Assembly: GCA_036023115.1 (NCBI GenBank)
Contig: JAYKKT010000061.1
Location: 17,769,501 to 17,833,500 of the forward strand
Source of the DNA: Brasenia schreberi
Taxonomy: Eukaryota; Streptophyta; Magnoliopsida; Nymphaeales; Cabombaceae
Length of the DNA stretch: 64,000 nucleotides
Direction: 5' to 3'
In this document: one piece after another, positions 11,842 through 24,400 of the stretch
Layout: each line of letters begins with the position of its first letter
Numbering within the stretch: position 1 is the first letter of the stretch
Translations under genes and position numbers: made by a program
The notes under the pieces: model-generated
Told to the model about the DNA's origin: nothing
Databases searched by the model: none
Seen by the model: the letters and a program-made list of their open reading frames with translations, nothing else

Positions 11842-13009
11842 GATCTGGATTAAGTTCCATTTTTCGAAAATTTTAAGGGATAGCTGCCCTGAGACATGTG
11901 AATAAGGTGCAAAGGCAAACTCGTGTGACCCTGAGTGAGAGAATTCGCACTTGTGAAAGAGTGGAGTTTTCAAAATCGTGGTTACATTTCAAAATCCTTC
12001 CTCTTACAAAGAAAGGCCTAGTTCAACATAGCAAGATACTTGCAAGTGGTACGTGCTATTTCTAAATAGGCTGATCTGGAATGGATCGAGTGTAGGCTTG
12101 GGATAAGTCCTCCCCTCTTCTCTTCTTCTTCCAAAAGGAAAACAAAGGCCCAAAACAAAAGGGAATTTCCCATTCAAAGTCTCTTTCCAAAAGAAAGAAA
12201 CCAGACTTCAAAAAGAAAAATCGATTCTCTTATGAAAAAGAGAGATTAAAGAAAAACTACTCCCGAAGGGAGACCCTCTATGAAAAAAAAGGAAAAAGAG
12301 GCCAAAAAGCTCAAAAAGAGGAGTTTTCCGCCGTCTATGCCTCAAACCACGGGACGCTTCAGAAGGGACCGTGGTATCTCTATCCCATCCCTGGCTTATC
12401 CCAAGCTAAAGCATGGTTCATTTCGAGGAATCCTAAAGTAAAAATAGGATTTACTTACTTGAATTTCATCTTGTTTGAGAATTCGACGTTTCGAGTAAGA
12501 CGTAGGAATTTGAAATGAAGCTTGTTTTCTTATAAAACCTCCGCTAGATAAGCGAGTGTTAAGACTCAAACAAGGGCAAGCACGAAGAGCTCGAGATCCT
12601 TAGGATCGAGGCTCAAGACAGTTGTCCCTTTTATAAATAGGTTTTGTAAATAAGTTTTGAAAACCGAACATCGAACAACATAGGATTTGCTCACTTGGAG
12701 CAATAGACCTTGTAAGTCTAGAGTTCGACCACATCTGGTCTCTGGGAGGTCGCCACTTTTGGCACCACACCCATGTCATTTGCATTCCACACATGGTACT
12801 TGCATGAACATGATCCCATTTAGGACCAGATTCCATAATAAAACCCTTTGGCGTGATATCTCCTCCTACCAGAGTTTGTAAATTGAGATTTTGCTAAAAT
12901 TGGGGCGATCCCATATTCTTCGTGGATAGATCTAGGGAGACATTAAAAGGGGTGTTTGTCATCTTTGCCCTTATCCAAATCGATTTGGACAAGGCCAAAG
13001 AGGGGCATC
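11842..13009 (+). other. Element A 3' untranslated region and polypurine tract
   Basis: About 1.17 kb of non-coding DNA, with alternating purine-rich and pyrimidine-rich tracts near 12110-12320 that match the corresponding B region (35761-36956). Just before the LTR is a perfect 16-bp palindrome TCCAAATCGATTTGGA (12974-12989), then the polypurine tract AAAGAGGGG (12997-13005) and CATC. The polypurine tract would prime plus-strand DNA synthesis. I see no gene here. Confidence 0.8.
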
Positions 13010-16000
13010 TGTAAACACCCTGAAATCCCACGAATTTCTTAAAAAACCTGGTTTTGTAAAAGCAGCCCCAAAGGGCCATTTTTGAGTCTGGAAACCCAGG
13101 AGCCTTCCAGACAACCCTATACATATGTTTTAAACTCTGTATTTCAAAAATATATAATATAGCTTTTGAAAACCTTTTAAAACACGTTTTTGAAACCCCA
13201 AAGCCCGCTTGGCCTAATCAAGACAGGACCAGCGAAGCCAAAGAGAGCCCGGAACCGGAGTACATGTCGAGCCCGGCACAACAACTCTTGCATCTGATTC
13301 ACACCCCCAAGATCTCGAACGTCCAAGACCCTGTTCTTATCAAAATGTCATTTGAAGTCATCTCCGGAAGGCAGAAACGGAGGCGGACGACCATGTTGGC
13401 GAAGACCCAACGCAGACGGAGTACTGATGCTGTCAGGCCCCGCACAAATCGTACGTTTCAAACCCAGCTCGAAGGAGTCAGAGTTCAGTTTGGATTGGAT
13501 CTGGACCATATATATCCAGATCCCAATCCAAACCCATGTGTGGACTTGGATTTGGATTTGGATCCAGAGATCTAATCCAATATCCATATCCATGGCCCAT
13601 ATCACCTTCTCATAAATGGAGGTGGGGCCCACTTGAAATTCACGTGGGATCATGGGCATGAGAGAGTGGGGATGGAAAATATCAAGAGTGTTGTAATTAA
13701 GCTTGACTTGTGTGTCAAGTTTGGGGTTAATCATGTGGGTTAGCCTAATTGAGTGGGTTTAAGCTTGTAATTAGCCAAAACCCAACCTAGGGCTGCACCA
13801 ACATGAGGTGGTTAAGGTCTATGGGCCATGCTAAGGGAGCTCCTTCACCTAAACCTAACCCAAAACGCCTAATCCTAGCCTACCACCCTAATCCACCCTA
13901 ATATGAGCCTAATCACCTAACCCACTTCCCTAATCCCGGCCTAATCCCAACCTAATCACCTAACCCACTTCCCTAATCCTTCCCTAAACCTAGGTTAATT
14001 TCCCTAAACCTAGCCTAATCACCTAACCTAGCTCACTAAACCTCACCCTAAAACCCAACCACCTAACCTGGCCCTAAACCACCCCTAGCCCACAATCTAC
14101 CCAAACCACTAGTTTTCAAAATATCTGGCCCAACCCTTTCCAGCCCACCTTATCTACATACCACCCTACCTAAACCACCTAACCACTACCCCAAACCCAG
14201 CCCTAACCGACCTACCCATCCCTATTTAAACCCCCCCTTGGGGGCAGGTTTTTCAAGCTGGAACCCTTCACCAATCCCAGCCGGGCCCTCTCTTTCCCCC
14301 ACTTCCCAGCTCAGCCGAACCTGCCCAGCTGCTCCACATGCGCTGCCTGCACCACCACCATCCCTCCATCCCACCACAGCTCGCACCGCCATCTCCACCA
14401 CCTCCCAGCCGAGCTTCACAGCCTGCCTGCCTTTCTCCCAGCCGGGTACCACCTTCTCCCCATTCGGTAAGCACCCCCCAACTCTACCTAAATCCTTCTC
14501 TACTCCCTCTCCATTCCTAGCCACCCACCATACCATCATCTCACCTACACATCAGCCCTTTGCTGCCACCATTCTCCCTTAGCCGAACCTAGCACAACCT
14601 AAACCATCGGCCACTACCTAACTACCCTAACTACACCCGGCCAGCCATCTCTTTTCCCCTTAGACTCCCATTCGACCTTCCCTTAAACTCCCTTAGGTTC
14701 ATATTCCCTAACACTCTATACTCTCCATTCGTGACCCTACACACTTACTTGGCCCAGCCCTTTAATCGCCCACATCAAGGCGACACCCATTTGCAGCCGA
14801 CCACCTTCGAGGCGCCTATCCCACGCCCCACTTGCAGCCGGCCAACACCCTTTGTCATCCACCCTCGTGGAGCTCCCGTTTGCAGCCCAAGGCGAAGGCC
14901 AAGCCCACACTCAAGCAAGGCCTCTACGGACCAGCTACTCGTAAGTGCCTAAACTCGGTCTTTAGTTGTATACTTGCTTGAGATTCAATTTGATACGGGG
15001 TTATAATAACGGAGCATAGTCTCCCCCCGCTTGTAATAACGTGGCTTGGCACACCCACACACGTGCACTCTCTTAGTTGTGCACGATTTTGAACACACAC
15101 GGGCCTAATCAGCCCCTAATACATAAGTGTATATATATACTTTCATTTTCGAAGGGTTTTGCTTAAGTTGGGTGTGTTGTCTTTCAATTCAAGTACTTTC
15201 ACACACATTGAGCTTTCACTCTTATTTGAAAGACCCAAGTAAGGGCCGACCTATACTATTTGGGTTTCATTTCATGTCGTGTGTGTAAGTCTTTCAATTC
15301 AAGCACTCTCACACACATTGAGCCTTCGCTCTTATTCCCAAGACCTTAGTAAAGGCCTTATTGCAGTTATATTTGGGTTTCATTTCATGTCGTGTGTGTA
15401 AGTCTTTCAATTCAAGCACTCTCACACACATTGAGCCTTCGCTCTTACTCCCAAGACCTTAGTGAAGGCCATACTGCAATTTATATTTGGGTTTAATTTC
15501 ATGTCGTGTGTGTAAGTCTTTCAATTCAAGCATGCACCCACATTGAGCCTTCGCTCTTATTTGCAAGACCCGAGTAAGGGCTCATATACATATTCTATAT
15601 ACATATTTCCCTTTGGTTATTTCCCTTCGGTTATTTTCCTTCAGTATTGTCTTTACATTTTGGGTTTTCCCTTTGGAGTAGCGTGAGTTTGCATTGCATC
15701 TACGCCATACCACGAGGTAGGATGCATATTGCATCGAAGCAAGCCCCGCTCGAATTCGCCCATGTAGTGGAGTGTTCATAACACACAAACTAGGTGGCCT
15801 GAAAAGGGATAAAAGAAAAGACTTAGGCACGTACAAATCCACGTGATCTAAAACATGCAACCGCATCTTAAAGACCCGAAATAGACACCTCGAACCGCTT
15901 CGTAGACTTTCCTCCAAAAACTCGATTTTGCAAAGCGTACAAACTGACCCTTGTGCATCTGTGCAAGAAGGTCTGCGACGACAAGAGCTTACTTGGTCAC

Positions 16001-16156
16001 AGTCGCCACGTTTAAAAGTCAGTGTTAAAAATATCTTCGCTAGCTTAGGTAAGCTAGTTGGCACGCCCTGTTTGCATACATAGGCCTTAGACACACGAGA
16101 AGATCCGCTCCAAGCCCCGAAAGAGGCGAAGAGGCGGGGATTTTCGCGCGTCTACA
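13010..16156 (+). repeat. 3' LTR of element A (about 3147 bp)
   Basis: Starts TGTAAACACC directly after the polypurine tract and CATC, and ends GTCTACA. It matches 2070-5222 throughout, with scattered substitutions and small indels (an extra CTTCCCTAAAC stretch near 13978 and a shorter C run at about 14231, for example). The array of about 113-bp units starts at 15179. Confidence 0.93.
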
Positions 16157-16990
16157 GTAACGATAGAGGATGAGGCTTATTCATCTACTATTATCACCTT
16201 TCTTTTCAACTTTGGGCAATTTGGCCTTATATGCCCGGTTTTTATACAATGATGGCAAATTATGTCTTTTCTTCCTTCTTCACTTTTGAAATGAGGAGGT
16301 CGGTAAGCCTTCATATTTACTCCGGGTTTTAATGCGGCTAAGGCGGTGTCTTTTTGAAGTCTTGTTTCATTCATTCTTGTTTCTTTCATTTAAAGATCGG
16401 TAAGAATCTCTTCTTTTGTAGGAAAAGGTTTTCTATGAATGAGAGATGATCTTACCCCTTCAAATTCTTCTCGAAGACTTCTTAGAAATTGGTATACAAA
16501 ATCCTCATTATCTTCACATTGTCTCTCACTAAGACATTGTGTACATTTCTTTTTGTAACCATATAATTGATTCCAAACATTGGAGTATTCCCTAAAAAAT
16601 TCATTTACCCCTTTTATCTCCTTGTTTAAGTGAGGCCAATTTGTCTCTTAATGCCATCCTATGAGCCACATCGCTTTAAACATAAGATTTTTTCAAATAT
16701 TCTCATGCTTCTTTAGCGTTGGTGAAATCGGCCAAAGTGTTCATAATATGCTCATTTACATTATTCATGAGCACCCATAGGATTGTTCTCCTTCATATTC
16801 CTCTTTTTGCTCAAGTGTGGCATTGATAGAGGGTTCTACCTTCGAACCACTTACATAGCCCCATAAGTTTTTGAAATATAAATAATTTTCTATAAATTGG
16901 ACCCATGTCTTAGTTCGAGGGTGTTTGATGAAAGTTAAATCTCCCTTTATCATCCATATTTCAAGGAGAAAGAAACTAAAGAGGTAAACT
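16157..16990 (-). pseudogene. Ty1/copia gag remnant (element E)
   Basis: Read leftward from about 16953, the first piece (62 codons, to 16765) has the copia gag N-terminal pattern, with W-x-QFIENYLYFKNLWGYVSGS. A decayed middle follows (16760-16390). The piece 16389-16177 has the zinc knuckle C-x2-C-x4-H-x4-C (CHHCIKTGHIRPNC) followed by a basic PKLKRK. The frame then meets a stop just before the junction with element A. The pol part resumes at 2069. Frameshifts and stops make it inactive. Confidence 0.85.
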
Positions 16991-17048
16991 TATAAAATAT
17001 GGTTGGCATCTCGAGGCGATGAGCAATATTCTCACGATCGCAAAATGA

Positions 17049-17059
17049 CTCTGATACCA
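17049..17059 (-). other. Initiator tRNA-Met primer-binding site of element E
   Basis: On the minus strand this reads TGGTATCAGAG, the standard plant copia primer site complementary to the 3' end of initiator tRNA-Met. It directly follows the LTR end. Confidence 0.92.
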
Positions 17060-17377
17060 TGTAATAAAGACAACGTTCTAATATAGTTGCGAAAGATCGA
17101 TGAATGAATATCACTACAATGTAATTATCACGAAGCCTTAGAAAAGGCTATAGCCGAGAGCAACGAGCGCACACTAAAGAGATAATGAACACAAAGCAAA
17201 CTTGAATAAATAATATTTATTAATTAGCCACAAAAAGCTTGAAGTCCACAATAGATTACAAGAAATATTTATAGAGAGTAAGAAGTGAGAGTGTGTGAGA
17301 GAGAAGTGGCCCTGGGGGCCCTGGCCCGGATGGCCCAGTTGGCTAGGGCCTGGCCCAAATAGCCCATATTTCTAACA
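17060..17377 (-). repeat. 5' LTR of copia element E (318 bp)
   Basis: On the minus strand it starts TGTTAGAAATATGGGC, a common plant copia LTR start, and ends TTTATTACA immediately before the primer site. The partner LTR must lie left of base 1. A GGGCC-rich direct repeat occupies its first 100 bases or so. Confidence 0.87.
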
Positions 17378-18026
17378 CGCACCCGTGTGACATAGTTGGT
17401 TGGATGTCCTCTCTTTACCACTCAAATAGCATAATACACACATCTGCTCATACTAATCGGTTTGTGCTCCTTTACATGGTGACTGCAGCCACTTTTTCCA
17501 ACCCTCCTTACTGTTCACTTCAATAACTCAAGATTTTAATTTTCATGCTTCTTAGTCATATTGTCACATTCTATACCAACAAATTCCTCTGGCCTCTTCT
17601 ATGATTTGATTTGTCATGATTAATTTTTTGGATTTTATCTTTCCTCTTATTGCATTCTTTTGTTTTTCTAATGGAGATAATCATCAATATTACTTCATAT
17701 ATTCTTTAATCTTTTTCTGAATTTTCAACCCTTTTCAACATTTCAACAAACACTTGATATGAAGGTAAACATCTCTCTTCAACATTTCATCAAACACTTT
17801 ACGGGCAAATCCCAAATAGCCAGATTACCCTGAACTCTAGAGGTTTCCTGTCTGATAGAAACCTGAAATTTCTTGTCATGTGATCGTGTTGTTTTCATTT
17901 GCTTCCCGTCGAATGCTTCACCTTGGTGTATTATACGAAGTTTCTGCTTTGATAATTATCTATTCCTCCAGTTGAAGTGCAAAGAATTTATTCCTATCCA
18001 TAGCCTTTATTACTGACAATTAGGGG
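17378..18026. other. Unassigned AT-rich DNA
   Basis: Flanks the E LTR. I see no credible coding region, LTR terminus or repeat array here. Confidence 0.5.
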
Positions 18027-18815
18027 TTACTCTAGTTTGCTTTCTTGGTGGCCTGTTTCTTCTGTGAATCCTAACCATTCCTTGGTAGTTTCAACTTCAG
18101 AACCTCTCTCTGTAGGCAACCCACCAGTTGTTTGGTTGGGTGTATTTTTGTAGCCACGGACCACTTGCTTGGGGAACATCTTTTGAGTCCTCCTATTAGC
18201 AATAGTTGCTTCGATGGCCATAGCAGCCAGAGATCGAACATATAGCATACAACCCTTCATATGCAACATTGCACCAAGTATCGTAGAACCACACTCGTCC
18301 CACCACTGGTTTTCTGATGCCAATCTCCATGCACAACAGGGCTTACTCCACATGCTTTGCATCCAGAGCCTTTTGATCATAGTTCTTTCGACTCATTGAT
18401 ATTGAACTGCCAATTCCGTTGTCCATTGCATTACTGCTAAACCATCCACGGCCCTTCCGCAGATAACTTTCCATCAATCTTTTGGTAGATCAAACTTCAC
18501 CAATAGAAATCCATTCAAAATCAATCTAGATTCAAATCCCCATTTAGTTTCCAGATAGCTCTTAATAGGTCATTCAAAACCATGTACCCAATGTTCATTG
18601 GGAATTTCATGATGATTGTTCCTTCTAGGGTTAACAGAGCTCTCTGGAATGACCATTATCTAAATATGCTTTCAGTAGTAGCCGATTCCTATGATCGTAT
18701 TCAAAGCAGAAAAAAAAACTTTCATACACTAGGTCACACACTTGGTTGGAGTTTGGGAGATTGTCCCCAACTACCTTGTCATGGAGGAAAACCCTCAAGA
18801 CTGCTTGAGCAGTGA
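18027..18815 (-). pseudogene. Possible DUF4283-like (LINE ORF1-type) remnant
   Basis: Read leftward, broken frames give ALLTLEGTIIMKF, then LLRAIWKLNGDLN, then GFLLVKFDLPKD in a shifted frame, then GPWMV or GLAVMQWTTEL, and further on ENQWWDECGSTILG. The order (a W-x-L-x-G strand, an FLLVKF strand, an aspartate, a PW turn, then a W-D-E segment) resembles the DUF4283 domain of plant LINE ORF1 proteins. A 117-codon open frame (18380-18027) covers the downstream part. Several stops and frame changes are needed, so this is a weak assignment. Confidence 0.33.
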
Positions 18816-19544
18816 AATGGGCGCACTTCGGGGTTGCGAGCTTGCGACAGTTCCTCTATCAATCCCATTTACAGTGTTGCTCGCTTCTTGTAGTTCGTCT
18901 AGGTAGGAGGCTGGAAAAAACAGGGAGCAATTAGGCATTCATCTATGACAGCTAAATGGTTTCTTTCATGACATCTTTGCTGCCACGAAGGAGCACGTGA
19001 GTGTTGCCCAACACTGATACCATGTTTAAAAATATGGATAGCATAACAAAAGATCAAATATCACACGAGAAGAAGAAAAAATGTTGAGATCAAAGGAGGG
19101 GGCAGACCCTCCAATCGAGATTGCCCCTCTCTCTCTCTTCCTATTAATCAAACTCTTAACCCTAATACACAAAGTCCAACCCTTATACATAAAATAACTA
19201 AAATGCCCTTAATACTACGAGCAATTACAATAATACTTAAAACATCAAATATACTAAAACTAACACAAAAAACAACAGATATTCATACTCTTTAATATAA
19301 GGAAGAGTATTAAGAGAGAGAAAAAGAAGGGGTGCGACATTCGTTGGAGGGCCTGCCCCTCCTCCAATCTTCACCATTTTTTCCTTCACATTCTTTTTCA
19401 TTTTTCTCATGATTCGTTGTGTCTCCCTATGAATTCCAACAGTTTCTTTATATACAAGCATTGGATTAGTCAAATTCATCAACTCACGAGAGCAGTGATG
19501 CACGTCTAATATTAGTTTTTTCACTTAATCAAAAGCCAACTATG
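18816..19544. other. Unassigned DNA with one primer-site-like motif
   Basis: At about 19013-19022 the minus strand reads TGGTATCAG followed by TGTTGGGC, like a tRNA-Met primer site, and a TG dinucleotide starts on the plus strand at about 19023. I could not find a matching LTR end or partner. The remainder is AT-rich, with no supported gene. Confidence 0.35.
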
Positions 19545-21400
19545 CCCATGTAAGGGATTACCCTTGCATGATCGGTCCAAAATCCGGATAAAGGGGGAGG
19601 GTTGTGTTAGGCTTCCGATAACCACCGTAAAACTTTGTCGAACTTATCTACCATGTATTATACAAATTATGAGCATTGCGTTGGGATGTTCACTCCTAGC
19701 GACGTACTATAGAGCCTGAATGCAGTAAAAAGATCTCAAATGCTGTAAAAAATAAGCAAAGACTTCTATATTTTCGCCCGAATGTAGTGAATCAATTGCA
19801 GAGACTCAGAAAGGGTTCTTACATCATGGATGGGTGTAGGTAAAGAAGTTAGTCCTGCTACACTATCGCCCGAATGTAATGTGAATAAGTTACAACGAGG
19901 GTCTCATTTTCATAATAGACAAATGCGAGGTAATAAAGCTAGTCCTATATAATAAGATTCGTATTGGCACTTGGAATATCGGAATATTGAACAACAAGTT
20001 AATGGAGGTAGTATATACTATGATTCACAGAAAGATTCACATTTTATATTTACAAGAGACAAAGTGGGTTGAAGAAAAAGCAAAGGAGATGAGAATAAAG
20101 GTTTTAAATTATGGTACTAAGAAAAAAAGGCTCAAAATGGAGTTGAAACACCTCATAAGATAGAATTCATAGGAAAAGTGAGGCTTTTCCCGAGTGTGGG
20201 TGATTGCTCCCCACTTTCAAATAATGTACTAGGTATTAGTACTTACCATACCGAAATACCTGTATACATACCATAAATTTTATTTTTTAATGATAATAGG
20301 GGTACTAGTGTTCTAATATACTCATACTAGTTATGCATCTAATACGAGTACGCGACCAATTGTTTGTGGCTCCAAGAGCGACTGCAAGGTAGTGATGATA
20401 TGCATTCTCTTGGTAGTAGAAAGACATACAACGATATGGTAACCGGATTATGATGGTGAAAATAGTGTTAGGAGTAGAGACTTTGAATATAGTTTGTGCT
20501 TATGCACCGCACCTTAAGTATGATTAGAAGATAATATAAAGAAGGCTTTTTGGAAGGAGTTAGATAAAGTAATTCAAAGAATTTCACAAAAAGAGATGAT
20601 TTGTTTAGGAGGAGACTTAAATGACCATGTCGGTAAAGATGCATTACGATATCAAGGTATTCATGAAAACTATGGTTTTGGGGATATAAATTAAGAGGGT
20701 AGGGAGATTTAAAATTTTAATATGGCTTTTGATCTCTTTATGGCCAATACAATGTTCAAAAAGCGAGATTAACATTTAATTACTTATAAGAGTGACTTAT
20801 CACAAACAAAAATTGATTATTTTTTAATAAAAAAAAGATAGATCGGTAATTTCAAGAAAAAGCTTAACTACTCAAAATCGACCTTTAGTTTGTACTTATG
20901 CACCCCAAGTAGGATTAAAAGATAATATAAAGAAGGCTTTTTGGGAGGAGTTAAATAAAGTAATTCAAAGAATTTCATAAAAAGAAATGATTTGTTTAGG
21001 AGGACACTTAAATGGACATGTCGGTAAAGATGCATTACGATATCAAGGTATTCATGGAAACTATGGTTTTGAGATATAAATGAGGAGGGTAGGGAGATTT
21101 TAAATTTTACTATAGTTTTTGATCACTTTATGGTTAACACAATTTTCAAAAAACAGGATTAACATTTAATTACTTATCAGAGTAGCTTATCACAAACATA
21201 AATTAATGATTTTTTTATAGAAAAAAGATAGATCGGTAATTATAAGAAAAAGCTTAACTACTCAACATCGACCTTTAGTAATGAATTTGTAGGTAAAAAA
21301 GTGGACAAAGAAGAATAGAGTTCATAAAGTTATTCAAAGTAGATGGTGAAACCTCAAATGTGAGAAAGAAGATATATTTAAATATATAAAGTTCTTCAAC
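19545..21400 (+). mobile_element. RTE-clade LINE fragment: 5' region and endonuclease domain
   Basis: The 5' part (about 19545-19950) has the repeated CGCCCGAATGTAGT-type segments and the GGATAAAGGGGGAGGGTT stretch that I recognise from plant RTE LINE leaders. At 19953 an AP-endonuclease domain begins (KIRIGTWNIG), with the catalytic-glutamate motif LQETKW about 35 residues on. Later motifs, in broken frames, are CAYAPH, MICLGGDLNDHVGKD, FDLFMANT and LITYKSD. The end of the domain (KSLTTQHRPLVM) is at about 21250-21285 and the sequence stops at the LTR fragment at 21401. Many stops make it dead. The reverse transcriptase core is absent; a 3' piece of the same family lies near 25690. Confidence 0.8.
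20491..21276 (+). repeat. Direct tandem duplication (396-bp period) in the LINE endonuclease
   Basis: The segment beginning AGTTTGTGCTTATGC at 20491 recurs as AGTTTGTACTTATGC at 20887. Both copies run through the GGACTTAAATG and GGTATTCATG stretches to AGAAAAAGCTTAACTACTCAA. The copies have diverged by substitutions and indels. The join shares TAGTTTGT with the start of the unit, so short homology may have mediated it. Confidence 0.85.
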
Positions 21401-24400
21401 CAGGATCTCGAACGTCCAAGACCCTGTTATCAGTAAAACATCACTTGAAATCATCTCCGAAAGGTGAAAACAGAAGCGGACGATCCTGTTGGCGAAGACC
21501 CAACGCAGACGGAGTACTGATGCTGTCAGACCCCGCACAAACCGTTCGTTTCGAACACAGCCTGAAGGAGTCAGAATTCAGTTTGGATTGGATCTAGACC
21601 ATATATATCCAGATCCCAATCCAAACCTATGTGTGGATTTGGATTTGGATTTGGATCCAGAGATCCAATCCAATATCCACATCCATGGCCCACATCACCT
21701 TCTCATAAATGGAGGTGGGGCCCACTTGAAGTTCACGTGGGATTATGGGCATGAGAGAGAATGGGGAGGATAAGCATTGAGGGGAATTGTAATTAAGCTT
21801 GACTCGTGTGTCAAGTTTGGGGTTAATCATGTGGGTTAGCCTAATTAGTATGGGTTTAAGCTTGTATTAGCTTAATTAGTATGGGTTTAAGCTTGTATTA
21901 GCCAAAACCTAACCTAGGGCTGCACCAACATGATGCAATAAGGTCTATGGGTTATGCAAAAGGAGCTCCCTAACCCAATCCTAAGTAAAAACCCCTAATC
22001 CTAGCCTTTTACCCTAATTCCGGCCTAAACCTAGCATAATCACCTAACCCACTTCCCTAATCCCGGCCTAAACCTAGCCTAATCACCTAACCCACCTCCC
22101 TAATCCTTCTCTAAACCTAGCCTAATTCCCTTAATCCTAACCTAATCCTAGCCTAATCACCTAACCCACCTCACTAAACCTCACCCCAAAACCAACCCAC
22201 CTAGCTAAGCCCTAAACCCCTAAACCACCCCACCTAAACCTAGCACAACATATCCCTAAAACCCCTTAAAGCAAAATATCTGGCCCCTCCTCAAAACCAG
22301 CCCACCTTATCACCACACCACCACCACCTAAACCACCTTACCATCCTCCAAAAACCAGCCCCAACCGCCCTTCAAAAAGCTATATAAACCCCCCCTAGTG
22401 GGCGGGTTTTCATCTTCTCCAATCCTATCCCTTCCAGCTCTTGGGCCAGCCGAACCTTCCACCTTGCTCCCTTCTTCCACCTGCACCACCACTACCCCGG
22501 CCAGCTCCACCTCACGCCACCACTTCCATCCGGCCTGCTCCACTCCACGCTGCCACCTTCATCACCCGACTCCATCCACCTTCATCACCCGGCTGCCTTT
22601 CTTCCACCCACCGACCTTCTTCATCCATTCGGTTAGTACCTTACACCTAACTCCATCTTCTCTTCACTCCCCCTCCACTCTCAACCGCCCATACCACCAC
22701 TCCATCTCGCCAACACCACCTTCCCGCCACCCTTACCCATTCGGCCAGACCTAACCCCTTACACCACCCGATCCTTTACCTTTTTCCCTAGTGATACCTG
22801 GCCACCCTACCTTGCTCCCTAGGACCTGCCCCTTCCACTCTCAACCAACCCTCAACTCCACCTTCCACAGCACCCTAGCTAGTTCCCTCGCCATTCCCCA
22901 AACATCCCTTAGCTACCCTAGCAGCCGGCCACCACTAAACCATCCGTAGTCAGCCAATCATAGCCGACTGCACCCAACCCATTCGGCAAGCCATATCCTT
23001 TCTCCTTAGACATTCCCTTTAGGCTCCCCTTAGCGCCACCTTCCCTAGAACGTTCCCTACCTTAGTGACCCTCCCTCATCATTTTAGCCCAAAGCATCAC
23101 GATAGCACCCCCTAGCATCCGGCAACCCCCAAGGCGCCACACCCGCGCCCCTTCATCACCCAGCCACACATCCTTGCCGTGCCATTCCAAGGAGCTCCTT
23201 CTTGCAGCCCAAGGCGAAGCCCAAGCCCACGCTCAAGCAAGTCACCTTCGGACCAGCTATAAGTAAGTGCCTAACTCGGTCCTTAGTTATAGACTTGCTT
23301 AAGTTAAATTAAATTTGATACGGGGTTGTAATAACGGAGCATTGTCTCCCCCCGCTTGTAATAACGTGGCTTGGCACACCCACACACACGTGCACTTGAG
23401 CCTACCTCGCTCTTAGTTGTGCATGATTTTGAACACACACGGGCCTAATCAACCCTTTAAATATAAGTTTATGTATATACTTTAAGTTACGTAGGGTTTT
23501 GCTTGAGTTTGGTGTGTTGTCTTTAAATTCTCGCACTCACACACATTGAGCTTCCGCTCTTATTTGCAAGACTCAAGTAAGGGCCGTGTTATACTATCCT
23601 TGGGTTTAATTTCATGTCGTGTGTGTAGTATTTCAATTATACACTCACACACATTGAGCTTTCGCTCTTACTCCTAAGACCTTAGTTAAGGCCATATTGC
23701 AATTTATATTTGGGTTTAATTTCATGTTGTGTGCGTAGTACTTCAATTCTAGCACTCACACACATTGAGCTTTCGCTCTTATTCCCAAGACCTTAGTTAA
23801 GGCCATATTGCAATTTATATTTGGGTTTCATTTGAAGTCGTGTGTGTTTTCTTTACATTTTCACATGCACCCACATTGAGCCTTTGCTCTTATTTGCAAG
23901 ACCCAAGTAAGGGCCCATATATAGTATATACGTATTTCCCTTTTGGCTATGTCTTTTCAATTTGGGTTTTAAGGTTCAGCAGTGTGCGTAGTCTTTCAAT
24001 ATATACATGGCACACACTTGTACTATTGAGCCTTTCCACTCTTAAGATATAGCCATATTTCTCTTTTGCAATTTCCCTTCGGCATTTACATTACAAGTCA
24101 TTTCCCTTCGGCAATTTCCATTACAAGTCATTTCCCTTCGGCATTGTCTTTTAAATTCGGGTTTTCCCCTTAGAGTTGCGTGAGTTTGCATTGCATATAT
24201 GCCATACCACGAGTTAGGATGCATATTGCATCAAAGCAAACCCCATACTCCCGCTCAAAGTCGCCACATTTTAGTGGAGTGTTCATAACACACACCTAGG
24301 TAGCCTGAAAAGGGATAAAAAGAAAGACTTAGGCACGTGCAAATCTACGTGAAATAAAATCTGAAGGTCATACAAAACAAACCCGAATCAAACACCTCAA

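Larger units (their letters stand above)
2070..16156 (+). mobile_element. Element A: complete Tat-type Ty3/gypsy retrotransposon, inactivated
   Basis: The element is bounded by two LTRs of about 3.15 kb that begin TGTAAACACC and end CTACA. Between them are a primer site, gag-protease, RT-RNaseH-second RNaseH-integrase, a 3' untranslated region and a polypurine tract. Order and domains fit the Tat branch of the Ogre/Tat/Athila group; the second RNase H between the first RNase H and integrase is the diagnostic feature. Flanking bases GTAAA (2065-2069) and GTAAC (16157-16161) fit a 5-bp target duplication with one later change. The flanking DNA on both sides belongs to one copia element (E). The coding regions carry four in-frame stops plus a frameshift and a deletion, so the copy is not autonomous. 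Confidence 0.92.
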
